A DNA stretch of 64,000 nt, from assembly GCA_039545355.1 (NCBI GenBank), contig BCJJ01000008.1, forward strand, positions 372,001 to 436,000. The letters run 5' to 3'. Under the pieces are notes generated by a model. The model was not told where the DNA came from. It ran no database searches and saw only the letters and a list, made by a program, of their open reading frames with translations. The stretch comes from Trichosporon coremiiforme (lineage: Eukaryota > Basidiomycota > Tremellomycetes > Trichosporonales > Trichosporonaceae). Of the stretch, positions 12,274-22,316 are shown one piece after another. Within the stretch, counting starts at the first letter, position 1. The number at the start of each line of letters is the position of its first letter. A program made the position numbers and the translations under genes.

Positions 12274-13411
12274 GCGGGCGGTCCAGGCGTGGAGCAAGCG
12301 TTGCGCAAGGTTGGACCACTCAGACGATGATCGACTTTGTCCTACTTCCCCTGGGCTCGTGCGGCAACTGGTCCACTCGCACTCGTCCGCTGCGCGGTCC
12401 CTCGATCTCGTTGTACCCATTATTCCCATTTGTGTATCGATTCAGGTGGCACGCACGACGTATGTCAGTGTGTATCTATATGAATGAGTGTGTTAATATC
12501 AGTTGAGGTCAGAGCGAAAGAGGTTTCGGGTGTCGTGTTGACGACGAGCGCGCTGACATGAGGTCTGTCAAGCAGTTGGCTGCGCTATCGTGGGTTGTGC
12601 GCGGCGAAGCCGATGGATGGAGGCGGATGTCGCATCGGTGGGCAGTTGCAGCAGAAGCGTACGCGCAGGCCGGATCTTGGCCAAGTCTATATATCGCTGC
12701 ACGGCTGTTGTCTGAGATGAGGCAAGCCATGTCTCGAGGAATGCCGCATCGGGAGCGCGAGTGCCGCGGCATGTCCGGGACCTACTTCCGACCGTTCCTT
12801 TGTGCCAAGCGACGCCTCGTCTCACGGGCGTTGGAAACGTAGTCGACTGTCTGAGCAAGCAAGACCGCTCTGACACATGCAAGAGTTGACTTTGCTGACT
12901 GAAGACGCCGCATGTCGTTTGCGTGGACGGAGGTGCGAGCGGAGGGTGCGTTTCTCCGCCGGAGTGTTGAGTTCGGCGGCCAGGTTACCCGCCAGTTACA
13001 GTCGCCGCCTCCTTCCTTTGCGGTGGAGGGCGGCCCCGCCTGGCCACGAGCAGCTGACCACGGCAAGTGCGTAGACGGAGGCTGATAAAGGCTTGCGTGC
13101 CTGAATTGTCGGCTGTCCCGATTGCACTCTACGGTGGAGAGATGACATGAGCCAGTATCAGGGTAGATGGAGCCGCCGGGCCGGCAGCCACCACGGGCTG
13201 TAGCGATCATCGATTCCGGGAGGTCGTCTCCCGCGCCGCCGCCGAGATGCACTACCATGCACTACCATGACCGCGGGGTAACCATTCCATGTCCTCCACT
13301 TACACATCCCTTCCCCCCTTCTATTCACCATCTTGGCGACTGTATCTTGCGACTCGTATCCTCACCAACTCCAATCTCGACTGTGCATAACGCCCCCCTC
13401 TCCCCATCAAC
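12274..13411. other. Intergenic region, promoter side of the fusion gene
   Basis: No gene is supported. It holds the 3' flank of the membrane-protein gene and, towards 13412, the promoter and C/T-rich leader of the hydrolase-lactonizing enzyme fusion. A TATATAT at about 12688 has no nearby gene to serve. Confidence 0.45.
13217..13233. promoter_or_regulatory. Inverted repeat CGGGAG-N5-CTCCCG upstream of the fusion gene
   Basis: A perfect 6-bp inverted repeat with a 5-nt spacer, starting and ending in CGG/CCG, about 180 nt before ATG 13412. Such CGG-ended palindromes are the general target type of Zn2Cys6 regulators. Its inner spacing (CGG-N11-CCG) differs from the CGG-N5-CCG sites in the two neighbouring promoters, so the same protein need not bind it. 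Confidence 0.35.
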
Positions 13412-15766
13412 ATGGCTACGTTCGAGGCGCAAACTCTCTCCTTCGGCGACGGGAGGCGGATCCACTGCCTCGTGTCCAAGGGCACGAGGCCGCAGGACGG
13501 CCTCACGCCCGTCGTCGCTCTGCACGGTCTCGGCGGGTGAGTGTTCGTGCCCCTTTGTCTGTTGTTGCCCCAGCGTTGCCCGCTACGCCGGCCCATCGCC
13601 GACCGCGCCCTCTGTCCCGCGGTGACCCCATTGCTGCCATTGCCCACAGGACAGGGCGCCGAAACCGTCGCCGCCCACATCAGTGACACTGAGGGGCGCT
13701 CCACTCCGGCCTACGTCGCAGAAGTCGGAGGGTGCAACAGAGAACCCCATGTCTCACTTAACTTCGAACAGCTCGCTGACGCGCAGTTCCTCCGCATTCT
13801 GGACCCCCGTGTTCTCGGCCAGCCCCGAGCTCGCGAAGCGCGATGTGTACGTCTATGACATGGACGGGCACGGCCTGAGCCCGTTCTCGGGCCGGTCCGA
13901 CGGCATCGCCGCGTACGTCGCCGATCTTAAGAGCGTGCTCGAGGTGCTGGGGCTGCAGAAGGTCGTCCTCGTCGCGCACTCCATGAACGCGGTGAGTACA
14001 CTCACATCTGTCCTCTGTTTGTCGTGAAGCGTTGAGTGTCGTGTGTCGAGCATTGAGCACTAAGCACCGAGCGCTGCGCGGTGGGCCGAGGACAGACTGT
14101 AGATCGTGATGAGTGGCACTGAGAGCCTGTGCTGACGACACTTCAGACCGTCACATCCCTCTTCGCGCAGGAGAACCCCTCTCTCGTGGAGCGTCTCGTC
14201 CTCCTGCACCCTGTCCGCAATCTCCCCGCCGCAGCGAAGGAGGGCATGCGTGCGCGTGCCTCTGCTGCTTCTTCTTCCGAGGGACTTGCCGGCATTGCCA
14301 ACGCCGTTGCTTCAGCCGGCGTCGCGTCTGCCTCTCGGTCCAACTCCTCCGTAACCTCCTTCATCCGCGACCTCGTCTCGACGACGTCGCCCGAGGGCTA
14401 CGCCGCGGCGTGCTCTGCCCTCGCCTCCGCCCCCGAGGTTGACGCGGCCAAGACCCCCGTGCCCGTTTTCCTCATCGGAGGAGCGGAGGACTACCTCGCC
14501 GGCCCGGCCCAGGTCGAGGCATGGGCCAAGGAGGCGAAGAGCGGTCACGGCGTTGTCCTTCCCCGTGTCGGACACTGGGGCGGTATCGAGGCCCCCCACG
14601 CCGTCGCGAACGCAGTGCAGTCCGCCCTCGCTCCGGAGTCCTACGAGCTGTTCGTCGGCACTTTCCGCTCGCCCAAGCTGTACACGATCCGCTTCGACCC
14701 CTCGGCCAAGAAGCTGAGCCTGCAGACGACAAACGACGCGCTCAGCGGGCACAACTGGCTCGACGTCAGCCGCGACGGCAAGACGCTCTACGCCACGTGC
14801 TGGGGCACGGGCGCGGCGCGCGTGACGTGCTACGACATCGTGCCCCCCTCCTCCAAGACGCCCTACCACCGCGCCCAGCAGGCGACGACGGCGCCGTCAA
14901 AGTACATGTCGGGGTACGTCGTTGCGAACGCCAAGGCGATGTACTCTGCCTGCGGGCCGCAGGTGGATGTCTTTGAGCTCGACGGGGAGGGCAAGCTCAA
15001 GACGGGCGAGGCGGTTCAGAGCTTTGCGCTCGTGTCCGAGAACGGGCGGCATAAGGGCGACTCGGTGCTTGACTTTGGCGGGCTCCGGCACGGTGGCCAC
15101 TCAGCGGATCTCTCGCCTGATGGATCAAAGCTCTACGTCGCCGACATCGGCCGCAACTGCGTGTGGATGTACCACGTCGACCCCACCACGGGACACCTGA
15201 AGGAGGCGAGCAAGAACGTCGCGAAGCGCGGCCACGACGGACCAAGGCACGCGTGGCCCCACCCTAATGGCCGCATCGTGTATTCTCTGCAAGAACACAG
15301 CAGCTACGTCGACGTGCTCCGGCTCTCCGACGACGACCAGCGCCTCGAGTGGGTCGAGGGCGGCAACATCCTCCCGCCCTCTGACGACTGTGGGCTGTAC
15401 TGGGCCGACGAGGTCCGGCTGTCGCCTGATGCGCGCACCCTGTTCGGATCGACTCGCGGCCTCAAGCCTGAAACGAAGGGATGGGTGTCTGCCTGGGGGC
15501 TTGATGAGAATGGAAGGCTCAAGACGGCGGAAGAGCAGCCGCAGCACCGTCTCCAGACCCGCACGAGTGGGGGGTGGGCGAACGCTATTGCTGTTGCGCC
15601 GAATGCGGGCCCCAGGGGGGAGAGCTATATCGCTCTGACGGACAGTGAGGAGGGATTCGTCCAGATGCTGAGCTACACTGAGGAGAATGGTTTCGAGGTA
15701 CTTGATGAGCTGAGACTGGGCGAGGAGGGCGAGGAACACCCCGTCTCGGTCGTTGCTTGGCTTTGA
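13412..15766 (+). CDS. Fusion: alpha/beta-hydrolase (enol-lactone hydrolase-like) + fungal (carboxy)muconate lactonizing enzyme
   Basis: Predicted 649 aa; exons 13412-13536, 13787-13991, 14147-15766. Residues 1 to about 272 are an alpha/beta-hydrolase: oxyanion motif HGLGGSSAFW, nucleophile elbow VAHSMN (Ser107), acid in GGAEDYLAG (Asp225) and His253 in VGHWGG. This resembles 3-oxoadipate enol-lactonases and related C-C/ester hydrolases. The fold runs directly, without linker, into residues about 275-649, a seven-bladed-propeller lactonizing enzyme like Neurospora carboxy-cis,cis-muconate cyclase and the Trichosporon muconate cyclase. It begins YELFVGTFRSPKLYTI and includes GGHSADLSPDGSKLYVADIG, HDGPRHAWPHPNG and LQEHSS. 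Both parts have normal family length, so this is a true bifunctional protein and not a read-through remnant. Expected role: convert a ring-cleavage muconate to a lactone, then hydrolyse the (enol-)lactone toward 3-oxoadipate, probably in the cytosol. The substrate (muconate versus 3-carboxymuconate) cannot be read from sequence. Confidence 0.88.
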
Positions 15767-16030
15767 TACATGGGCATACATAGTTGGCATGGAATCTAGA
15801 CTGTATTGAAATGGACTGGAGCACGAAGTCTGATATGACCAGACTGCAGTGAGAGAGACGCGCCAAGCGGCTCCGAGGTGGGCAAGCCACACTGTGTTGT
15901 GCTCAGTCAGCCACGGACAGTCGACGCAGCTCTTATTCAATAGAAAGTCAGTCACGACACCACTGCGCGCTTGAATTCTCATCGATGCATGCTGCTGACG
16001 TTGTCTATCTGTGTACCCCAAGTTCGGTGC

Positions 16031-16494
16031 TTAGGCGGTGCGGTCGGTCTGGCTGTCAACTTCGGAGCTCCCCGCAGCTGCCTCCTCGGCGCCCTGCTCG
16101 CTCGCTCGGCCCCACTCACAATGTAGACCTGGTAGAACTTGATCTTGATCTCGCTCCCGCTCTGGTCCATGACGAGGCGCGTCGCAAACTCGATTCCGTC
16201 CTTCTTGCTGCCGTCCTTGAAGCCATAGTCCACAGTGCCGTACGTCATGACCTCGTCCGGGTTGGAGGGCGAGGGGAAGATACCCTTGCACACGTGATGG
16301 CGGGTTGCGACCTTCTCCCATCCGGCTTCGCGGAATTTGCGCACGCCCGCTTGGCCGTCGAACTGAGTCTTGTCCATCACGAGCGTCGCGTCGGGAAGGT
16401 ACAGGTCGACATAGGCGTCGTGGCCTGAGGGACCGACGTCGGAGCGCGCGTACAGGTCGTGCACGAAGGAGGCGACTTGGGGAGTGACGGACAT
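16031..16494 (-). CDS. SnoaL/NTF2-like small protein
   Basis: Compact alpha+beta barrel-type protein of about 130 aa starting at ATG 16494 (MSVTPQVASFVHDLYARSD). The first exon, 16494-16120, encodes an NTF2/SnoaL-like fold: helix, then DAYVDLYLPDATLVMDKTQFDG, KFREAGWEKVATRHHVCKG, MTYGTVDYGF and IKIKFYQVYI. A GTGAGT donor follows. The acceptor is uncertain. Splicing to 16048 gives a short TDRTA end with stop at 16031; another acceptor would extend the protein to 15979. Members are often small-molecule isomerases, cyclases or dehydratases, or simply binding proteins, and occur in fungal catabolic clusters. It is divergent from the intradiol dioxygenase across a 965-bp promoter, and its 3' end faces the fusion gene. 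A role such as isomerising a lactone intermediate is inference only. Confidence 0.75.
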
Positions 16495-16600
16495 GGTGAC
16501 GGGGATTGCTGGTGAATTGGAGAAAGTGGAAGATGTATGAGAGGGATGACTAAGTTGCAAGTGTGTGCCGATGGAAGCGACAGTGAGTGTGAGAGTGGAG

Positions 16601-16674
16601 GCCGAGTGATGAGTGATCCAGTGCCGAGTGATGCCGGAGTGGATTGGAGTGACCGCGGGAGTGGCCGAGTAATC
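16601..16674. repeat. Three copies of GCCGAGTGATG/GCCGAGTAATC
   Basis: Copies at 16601-16611, 16623-16633 (identical) and 16664-16674 (variant), 107-180 nt upstream of the SnoaL-like start. Repeated short motifs in a promoter suggest a protein-binding array, but they sit in a GAGTG-rich stretch and could be simple duplication. Confidence 0.45.
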
Positions 16675-16896
16675 TCGGAATTGTCCCCACTCCTAATCGA
16701 GGAGTAGTGCGAGAGTTAAGCGATCAGCATGATCTGATTACCTACACTGCTTTTCCGATATTGCGTTGCATCCAGGGGGTGAATTGCATGACACTCCCTC
16801 GTTATTGCATGCAGTCCCCGTTGTCCGCGGTCGAGGAGTGACGCATCTGCACATGATGAGTACCGACCGCGGGGGTTCCGGGTCGGGAGTGCTGGT

Positions 16897-16907
16897 CGGG
16901 CCCTCCG
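16897..16907. promoter_or_regulatory. Candidate Zn2Cys6 operator CGG-GCCCT-CCG
   Basis: The site sits in a longer perfect inverted repeat, GGTCGG-N5-CCGACC (16894-16910). CGG-N5-CCG matches the target grammar of Zn2Cys6 dimers. The same 11-mer recurs at 22807-22817 in the promoter of the local Zn2Cys6 regulator, which makes it the best candidate for its binding site. Confidence 0.55.
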
Positions 16908-17402
16908 ACCCGACTGCAGAACCAGGCGTAATGGCCCAGCGATGAGTGGCCAGGACAAACCCGGGCCCGTGGGGACCCCAGGTACGAGCGACAGGTACGG
17001 AAGTCTGCCGCATATTCAACCCCGCAATCCCCGCCCCCCGTAGCCGCACGCCCTTCGCCGCCGTCACCCGGACCCGTGCCGTTCGCCGGAGGTCGGCATC
17101 GCAGTCCAGCTAGCCCCAGCGACCTTGGGGCTCAGGGCACACAACCGCCGCCACCGCATATCCACTGGCAGCTGAGGAAATCAGCCTCAGCCAACGCAGC
17201 CAAGCCCCAGCCGCAGCGCCCAGCTCCGAGGCTTCGACGCGGGCTCCCCTTTCCCCCTACCTTGCGGCGAACGGCCGGTCCGGCACAAAGCCAGAACTAC
17301 ACTGCACTGTAACGACGCAACCGAGGAACCCCCTCCCAAATCGCGCATCTCCCACTCCTCCCGATTCTCCAAGTCACCGACCCCCCGAGCCATCTATCCC
17401 GA

Positions 17403-17408
17403 TATATA
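17403..17408 (+). promoter_or_regulatory. TATA box of the dioxygenase gene
   Basis: TATATA about 52 nt upstream of ATG 17460, in a C-rich leader. Strong TATA boxes in fungi go with inducible genes, consistent with substrate-induced catabolism. Confidence 0.55.
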
Positions 17409-17459
17409 GAGACCACATCAACCTTGTTCCATCCCCCACATTCTCCAACCTCATCAGCC

Positions 17460-18453
17460 ATGTCCAACTTTGACTTCTCGGACTTCACCAAGACCTCGTG
17501 AGTGACTTCGGCTCGTCGTTATCTTAGCTCGGCCACCGGGCCTTTGCTCGCCAGCGCCAATGGCTGCTCTACCAGCGCCGACAGCAGTCACTGACCATCG
17601 CAGGATTGACTCGATCGGCGACAAGGCCTCGCCTCGCGTCAAGGAGGTGATGCCCATCCTCCTCCGCAAGCTTCACGAGTTCCTCGTCGAGGCCGATGTC
17701 TCGCACGCCGAGATGATGGCCGCGTTCGACCTCCTCGTCAAGGCCGGCCAGGTTTCGGACGACAAGCGTAACGAGATCCTCCTCATCTTTGACATTCTCG
17801 GCGTCGAGTCGCTCGTCGATGCGCTCGACCAGACCCGTCCCGCGCGCAAGGGCGGCAAGACGACTGAGGCGTCCCCTTCTGCCATCCTCGGCCCCTTCTA
17901 CCGCTACGGTGTGCCCGAGCAGCCGAACGGCACGACGATCATCCGCCAGGACGAGCCCGACGCGCCCTACACGCACCTCTACGGCACGATCTACGACGGG
18001 GACGGCAAGCCGCTGCCCAACGCCGTCGTCGACATTTGGCACGACGCCCCCGATGGCCTGTACGACGCGCAGACCCCCGAGAAGCCCGAGTACCACTGCC
18101 GCGGCCGGTTCCGCACCGACGAGAACGGACGGTACGACACGGTCTGTCTCCGCCCCACGCCGTACCCGATCCCCTACGACCACCAGGCCGGCCAGCTCCT
18201 GACCATGATGGACCGCCACCCCTACCGCCCCGCGCACATCCACTACTGGATCGAGGCGGACGGACACCGCACCCTCGTGTCGCAGATCTTTGACCGCGAG
18301 TCCGACTACCTCACCGACGATGCCGTGTTCGCCGTCAAGGACAAGCTCATTGTCGACTTCAAGCCCATCCCCAAGGACTACACCCCGCCCAAGGGCCTCG
18401 AGGGCAAGATGAAGTACGAGCTCGAGCAGGACTTCCGTCTCGAGCGTGTCTAA
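17460..18453 (+). CDS. Intradiol ring-cleavage dioxygenase (hydroxyquinol/catechol 1,2-dioxygenase)
   Basis: Predicted 295 aa; exons 17460-17497 and 17604-18453. A helical dimerisation domain (about 1-105) precedes the catalytic beta-sandwich starting around LGPFYRYGVPE. All four non-haem Fe(III) ligands are present: Tyr166 (DGLYDAQ), Tyr200 (PTPYPIP), His224 and His226 (RPAHIHYW), in the spacing known for bacterial CatA. The enzyme uses O2 to open an ortho-diphenol between its hydroxyls, giving a cis,cis-muconate or maleylacetate. The PTPYPIP loop and the DDAVFAVKDKL segment resemble hydroxyquinol 1,2-dioxygenases more than catechol enzymes, which usually have GYGxPPDGP there. Specificity is therefore open. 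It is cytosolic, with no signal sequence. It is divergent from the SnoaL-like gene and next to the lactonizing fusion, which supports a ring-cleavage pathway block. Confidence 0.92.
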
Positions 18454-19364
18454 GTGAGCGAGCGCAGCGAGCGAACGCCCATAGGGTTAGAGCTCGAAAG
18501 CGTATGCCTTGGAGTGATATGAGCACAGGCGCGAGCGCGAGAGCGCAAGTGACCACGCTTGGAAAGCAGACAACGGAGCAGGATTTGTATCTCAGTGTAA
18601 CGTAAGAAGTATTCTATCTAGTTTGGGAGTTTCTCGTGGAGCATGGACGACTATGACATGCATATTCATGACAAAAGGCGAGAAGGCGAGCGCGAGCGCG
18701 AGCGATAGCGAGGGATTATCTCAAACTTTACTCAACGTTTACCCTACGGTCGCGAGCAGACCTCCACGAGCGGCAAGCTCGTGTGTGCTATTGAAGCTGG
18801 GGTTGGGATCGTTCTCATGCACTTGACCATTGACCAAGTGCATGACCGGGAGCAGTGGGCAGCTGACCATGGACCACTGGCCAAGAAACCGGAGCTGGCC
18901 GAACGGAATCACCGCGGGCACCCCATCCCATCGATCCACTGGCCCGTCTGTTACCGGCGGCAGTGCCGTGGATTTCGCTGCTACTTATCGCTTGCACCGC
19001 GGATCACCCAGCTCGCCGATAACGGCTGATCTGTGTGGATGGCATGGTCCGAGATCAACGTCGACAGTAGGGGAGAGGTGCTCGTATCGGTGTCTTCGCT
19101 AATGCCGCGGGCTGACTGGGGCCGGGGACGTCCCGGGACCTCCCAGCTCTCAGGCTGGTAAAACCCTCGCATGCAGATTCAAAGGCGTGAGTGAACACTA
19201 CCTCTCTTCCACTCCATTCGCCTTGATGATCGATCCCATCTCGCTGGCTCGCTCCGCGTGCACGCCTCCGCCCCCCGCGTCTTTTAGGACACCACGCTGA
19301 CGACCTGCTGACTGGATCAGAGTGGCTACATGTCTCAAAACTATGCTGAAATACACTACAGAAC
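18454..19364. other. Convergent 3' flanks, no gene
   Basis: The region between the dioxygenase stop and the stop of the minus-strand Zn2Cys6 gene. Short GAGCG repeats follow the dioxygenase stop (around 18457-18540 and 18690-18710). I see no gene, promoter or RNA here. Confidence 0.5.
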
Positions 19365-22316
19365 CTACAGGACCATGAAGTTGCCCTCGTTGAACTGCAG
19401 GTCGTCGAGGAGATTATCGAACGAGAAGCCCATGTCCGTGTTCCCTACCACGTCCCCAGTTTGGCTGTTGAACGTATCAGTCTGCTCGCCCACGCCGCCC
19501 ACGCTTCCGAACACGCCCCCATTCAGCCTCGCCAAAAGGTCGGGGGGCAGGAATCCCTCCCAGGCGTCTGTCTCGAGCTCGTTCAGACCCCGCTTCAGGT
19601 TTTCGGGCTGGGTTGGGTCGTCCCGCCGACTGAGCTGCACGTTCATGAGCGAGAGCAGGGTCTCGCCCGCCTCGCCGAGCTCGGAGGCGCGCCGGCGCGT
19701 CAGGCTCTTAAGCTGCTCGACGCCGCTCTCCACCAGACGCTTGTAGTCGTCTACCTCCTGGGGCAGCGCGTAGTGCAAGTAGATGATGCACACGACGGAA
19801 CTGGCAAAGATGCAGTACGTGTGCGCCCAGTAGTTGGTGTTCGAGTACAGGTTCCCGTGGCGTGCTTTCGACTCGAGCAGGCGCCGCGCACACGATAGAC
19901 ACGTCTGCTTCGACAGCAGGTACCGCGGGTTCTGGCACGCCTCGGAGAAGTAGTACCGGTGTAACCTCATCAAACGCAGGTCCGCGCCCTCGCTGAGGGC
20001 GATCGACTCCCGCTTGATACGGTACAGGTGCACGGCGTCCGAGGCCGCCTCGGAACCATCAGTGTCCCGGTAGAACGCGGGCATGTTGTCGACCGCGCGC
20101 TGGAGTTCGGCGTTCGCCTCCTGCACAAACGCGTAGCGCATCCGTCCCGCCTTGCGCGCCTTCAGCACGACACCCTGGAACGGGTAGAAGAGCTTGAGGC
20201 GCTGCAGGAAGTACGACATGTCCGTGTACTGGTCGGGCGGGAGGGAGACGACTGGCTCGTCGGGCTTGATGTCGACGTCGTTCACGTTTGCCGGCTCAGT
20301 CGTCTGGTGGATCTCGGGGCTGATCAGGTACACGAAGCCGTACTCCATGGAGAAGAGCCAGTCGAGCTCTAGCAGACAGTACCACACTCGCCGGGCGACT
20401 TCGCGATCGATCGTGCTCCGCCAACGGTGCGGGACGCGCTTCACCTCGCCGTTCAGGATCTTTTGCTCGTCTGGCACACTACCGAAGCCGAGCGCCATGG
20501 CCACCTTAGTCGCTGAGCCGAGGAGCGTCCAGTGCTGGTTCGCTCGGCGGATCGAAGAGAGGTAAACGCCGGCAATGCTGGATGTCAGTTCAAAAGCGGC
20601 GTCATTCAACTCACATGATGGTCTGGACGCTGCGGATGTCGTGCAACTGCATCCAGTCCGACGCCTCGAGCGCCTGGTACGACACCTCCCAGCACGTCGC
20701 CGCGAGCTGCTCGGCCTGCTCCTCGTTCAGGTTCAGGTCGCGGTATCCGTCGTCGTCGAGGAAGTGGACGCCCACAGCGAGACACGAGGCGTACAGCGCC
20801 AGCGTCGACAGCTCGTCGCGGTAAAAGTCGGTCGACTTGTGTCGTAGCCGCTGCGACAGGTCTTCGAGCTGCCGCTCAAATGTCGGCCGGTGCAGGCAGC
20901 GCCACCGGAAGTCGACGTTCTCCAGGTAGTGGTTGATGACGTACTTGCCTACGATGATCGATGGCAACCGCGACGCGGCAGGGAAGGACTTCAGCCCACC
21001 CGACGGCTTGTGAATCTTCTTGCTCTGCACAAACGACGAGAACGTGATCGGTGATCCCGGCGTAGGCTCGTTGTTGTTTTCTGCATGTCAGCTAATGGAG
21101 CACTCCGAACAGCTCACGTTCGTCTCTCGATTGCGGGATGGCGTTGTGCAGCTCTCGGCCGAGAGCCATGCCCTCCAGCGCCAGGGCGGCGTCGTGCTCG
21201 TGGGCGCTGGGCGCTTTGCTTGCTGGCTCGAAACCGCTGCGCAGGAAGTCCATGTTACTCGGGGTGTAGGCCCCCCCGTACGGTCCCGGGTCGCGGTTCA
21301 GACTGCTCATCCACGTCGCTTCCCCGCCCATAATCTGGCTTCCAGGCGTTCCCTGCTGCGTCGGTAACTGGCTGTTGGATGGGCCCGGCTGCGGCTGCTG
21401 TTGCGGTCTTCCTCCACCTCTCAACGGCGGCATCGTCATGACGGGCGAAATGATGTCCTGCGAGATGGTACTCGGGGCGATCGACGCAGCCTTCGTATGT
21501 CCCGAAGCGGATGCAGAGTTCTCGCGGTCGAGGTCCCTGTGATCGCGGAGTGACGGCTTGTGGTCGGTCGATTGGCGTTTCGAGTCCCTTCCGTCGTGCT
21601 CGTCCCCTTCGCGTTTGTTAGGGCGGTAAGTCGGCAGCGGATCCTTGAACTCGTACAGCAGATCATTATAGTCCTCGACCTTGTCGACGCGAGTGATTAG
21701 ACGCGACAGGACGTTCTCGAGCTGCTGAACGCGGTTCGCAAGGATCGATGTGTCGAGAACATGCGTGTAGCCTCTGTCACCGGTGAGTCACTCGCAGTCA
21801 TGATTAAACTCACGTCGGCCGATCACTCGGCTCCTTCACGTATTGCTCGCACAGGTTCGCTTCACCTCGGTCCTTGCATGGCGTGCATGGCCACAGACGG
21901 TCACACTGTTGTCAGTCGATGCATCAGTAGAGCGGAGGATGTGCCCCGCCGTTGCCCCGGACTGGCGGAATGAGGCGCAGCGGGGTCGGGCGGTTGGACG
22001 GGCGATCATACGAACTTTCGTCTTTCGGCGGCGGCAGGCTGTTTTTGTCAGCTTCCAGCTCAATACAAGATGCATGGGCCACCATCCAATATCCTCTTCG
22101 TAGCATTGGAAATGCAGGCTACTCACCGCTGCAGTTCTGGACGGCCTTGGCCTTGCGGAGGGCGTTTCCCGGTCCGAGCGTGAAACTAAACGGGGCGATA
22201 GGCTATCGGAGGCGACGGCGCCGGCGTCAGCTTCATGATAGCGGAAAGAAACGGGACGTCTCGATACTAACCGGGAAGACGGATGGCGCCTGCGGCGCCT
22301 GCTTGCCACTGTCCAT
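19365..22316 (-). CDS. Zn2Cys6 fungal transcription factor, likely regulator of the aromatic-catabolism block
   Basis: Predicted 856 aa from seven exons: 22316-22272, 22202-22127, 22038-22016, 21905-21814, 21773-21118, 21080-20615, 20577-19365; all phases fit. The binuclear cluster is C39-x2-C42-x6-C49-x5-C55-x2-C58-x8-C67 (NCSACRRRKTKCDRLWPC) and is assembled from three exons, one only 23 nt long. A coiled-coil linker follows (ANRVQQLENVLSRLITRVDK), then a disordered Pro/Gln region. The fungal_trans middle homology domain contains GKYVINHYLENVDFRWRCLHRPTFE, HWTLLGSATKVAMALGF and REVARRVWYCLLELDW. The tail is acidic and hydrophobic (FSFDNLLDDLQFNEGNF), a typical activation domain. The gene lies between the dioxygenase and a short-chain dehydrogenase, and its own promoter carries a CGG-N5-CCG site shared with the dioxygenase promoter. 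Control of the block plus autoregulation is inferred. Confidence 0.88.

Larger units (their letters stand above)
16495..17459. promoter_or_regulatory. Divergent promoter, SnoaL-like gene / dioxygenase gene
   Basis: The 965 bp between two outward-facing starts. It contains no supported gene, three copies of a GCCGAGTRATS motif near the SnoaL-like side, a CGG-N5-CCG palindrome in the middle and a TATA box near the dioxygenase start. The arrangement suggests shared control of the two genes. Confidence 0.6.

Noticed and set aside
19461..20565. Plus-strand frames opposite the Zn2Cys6 regulator
   Set aside because: Shadows; the minus-strand exons join in phase and give a complete fungal_trans protein.
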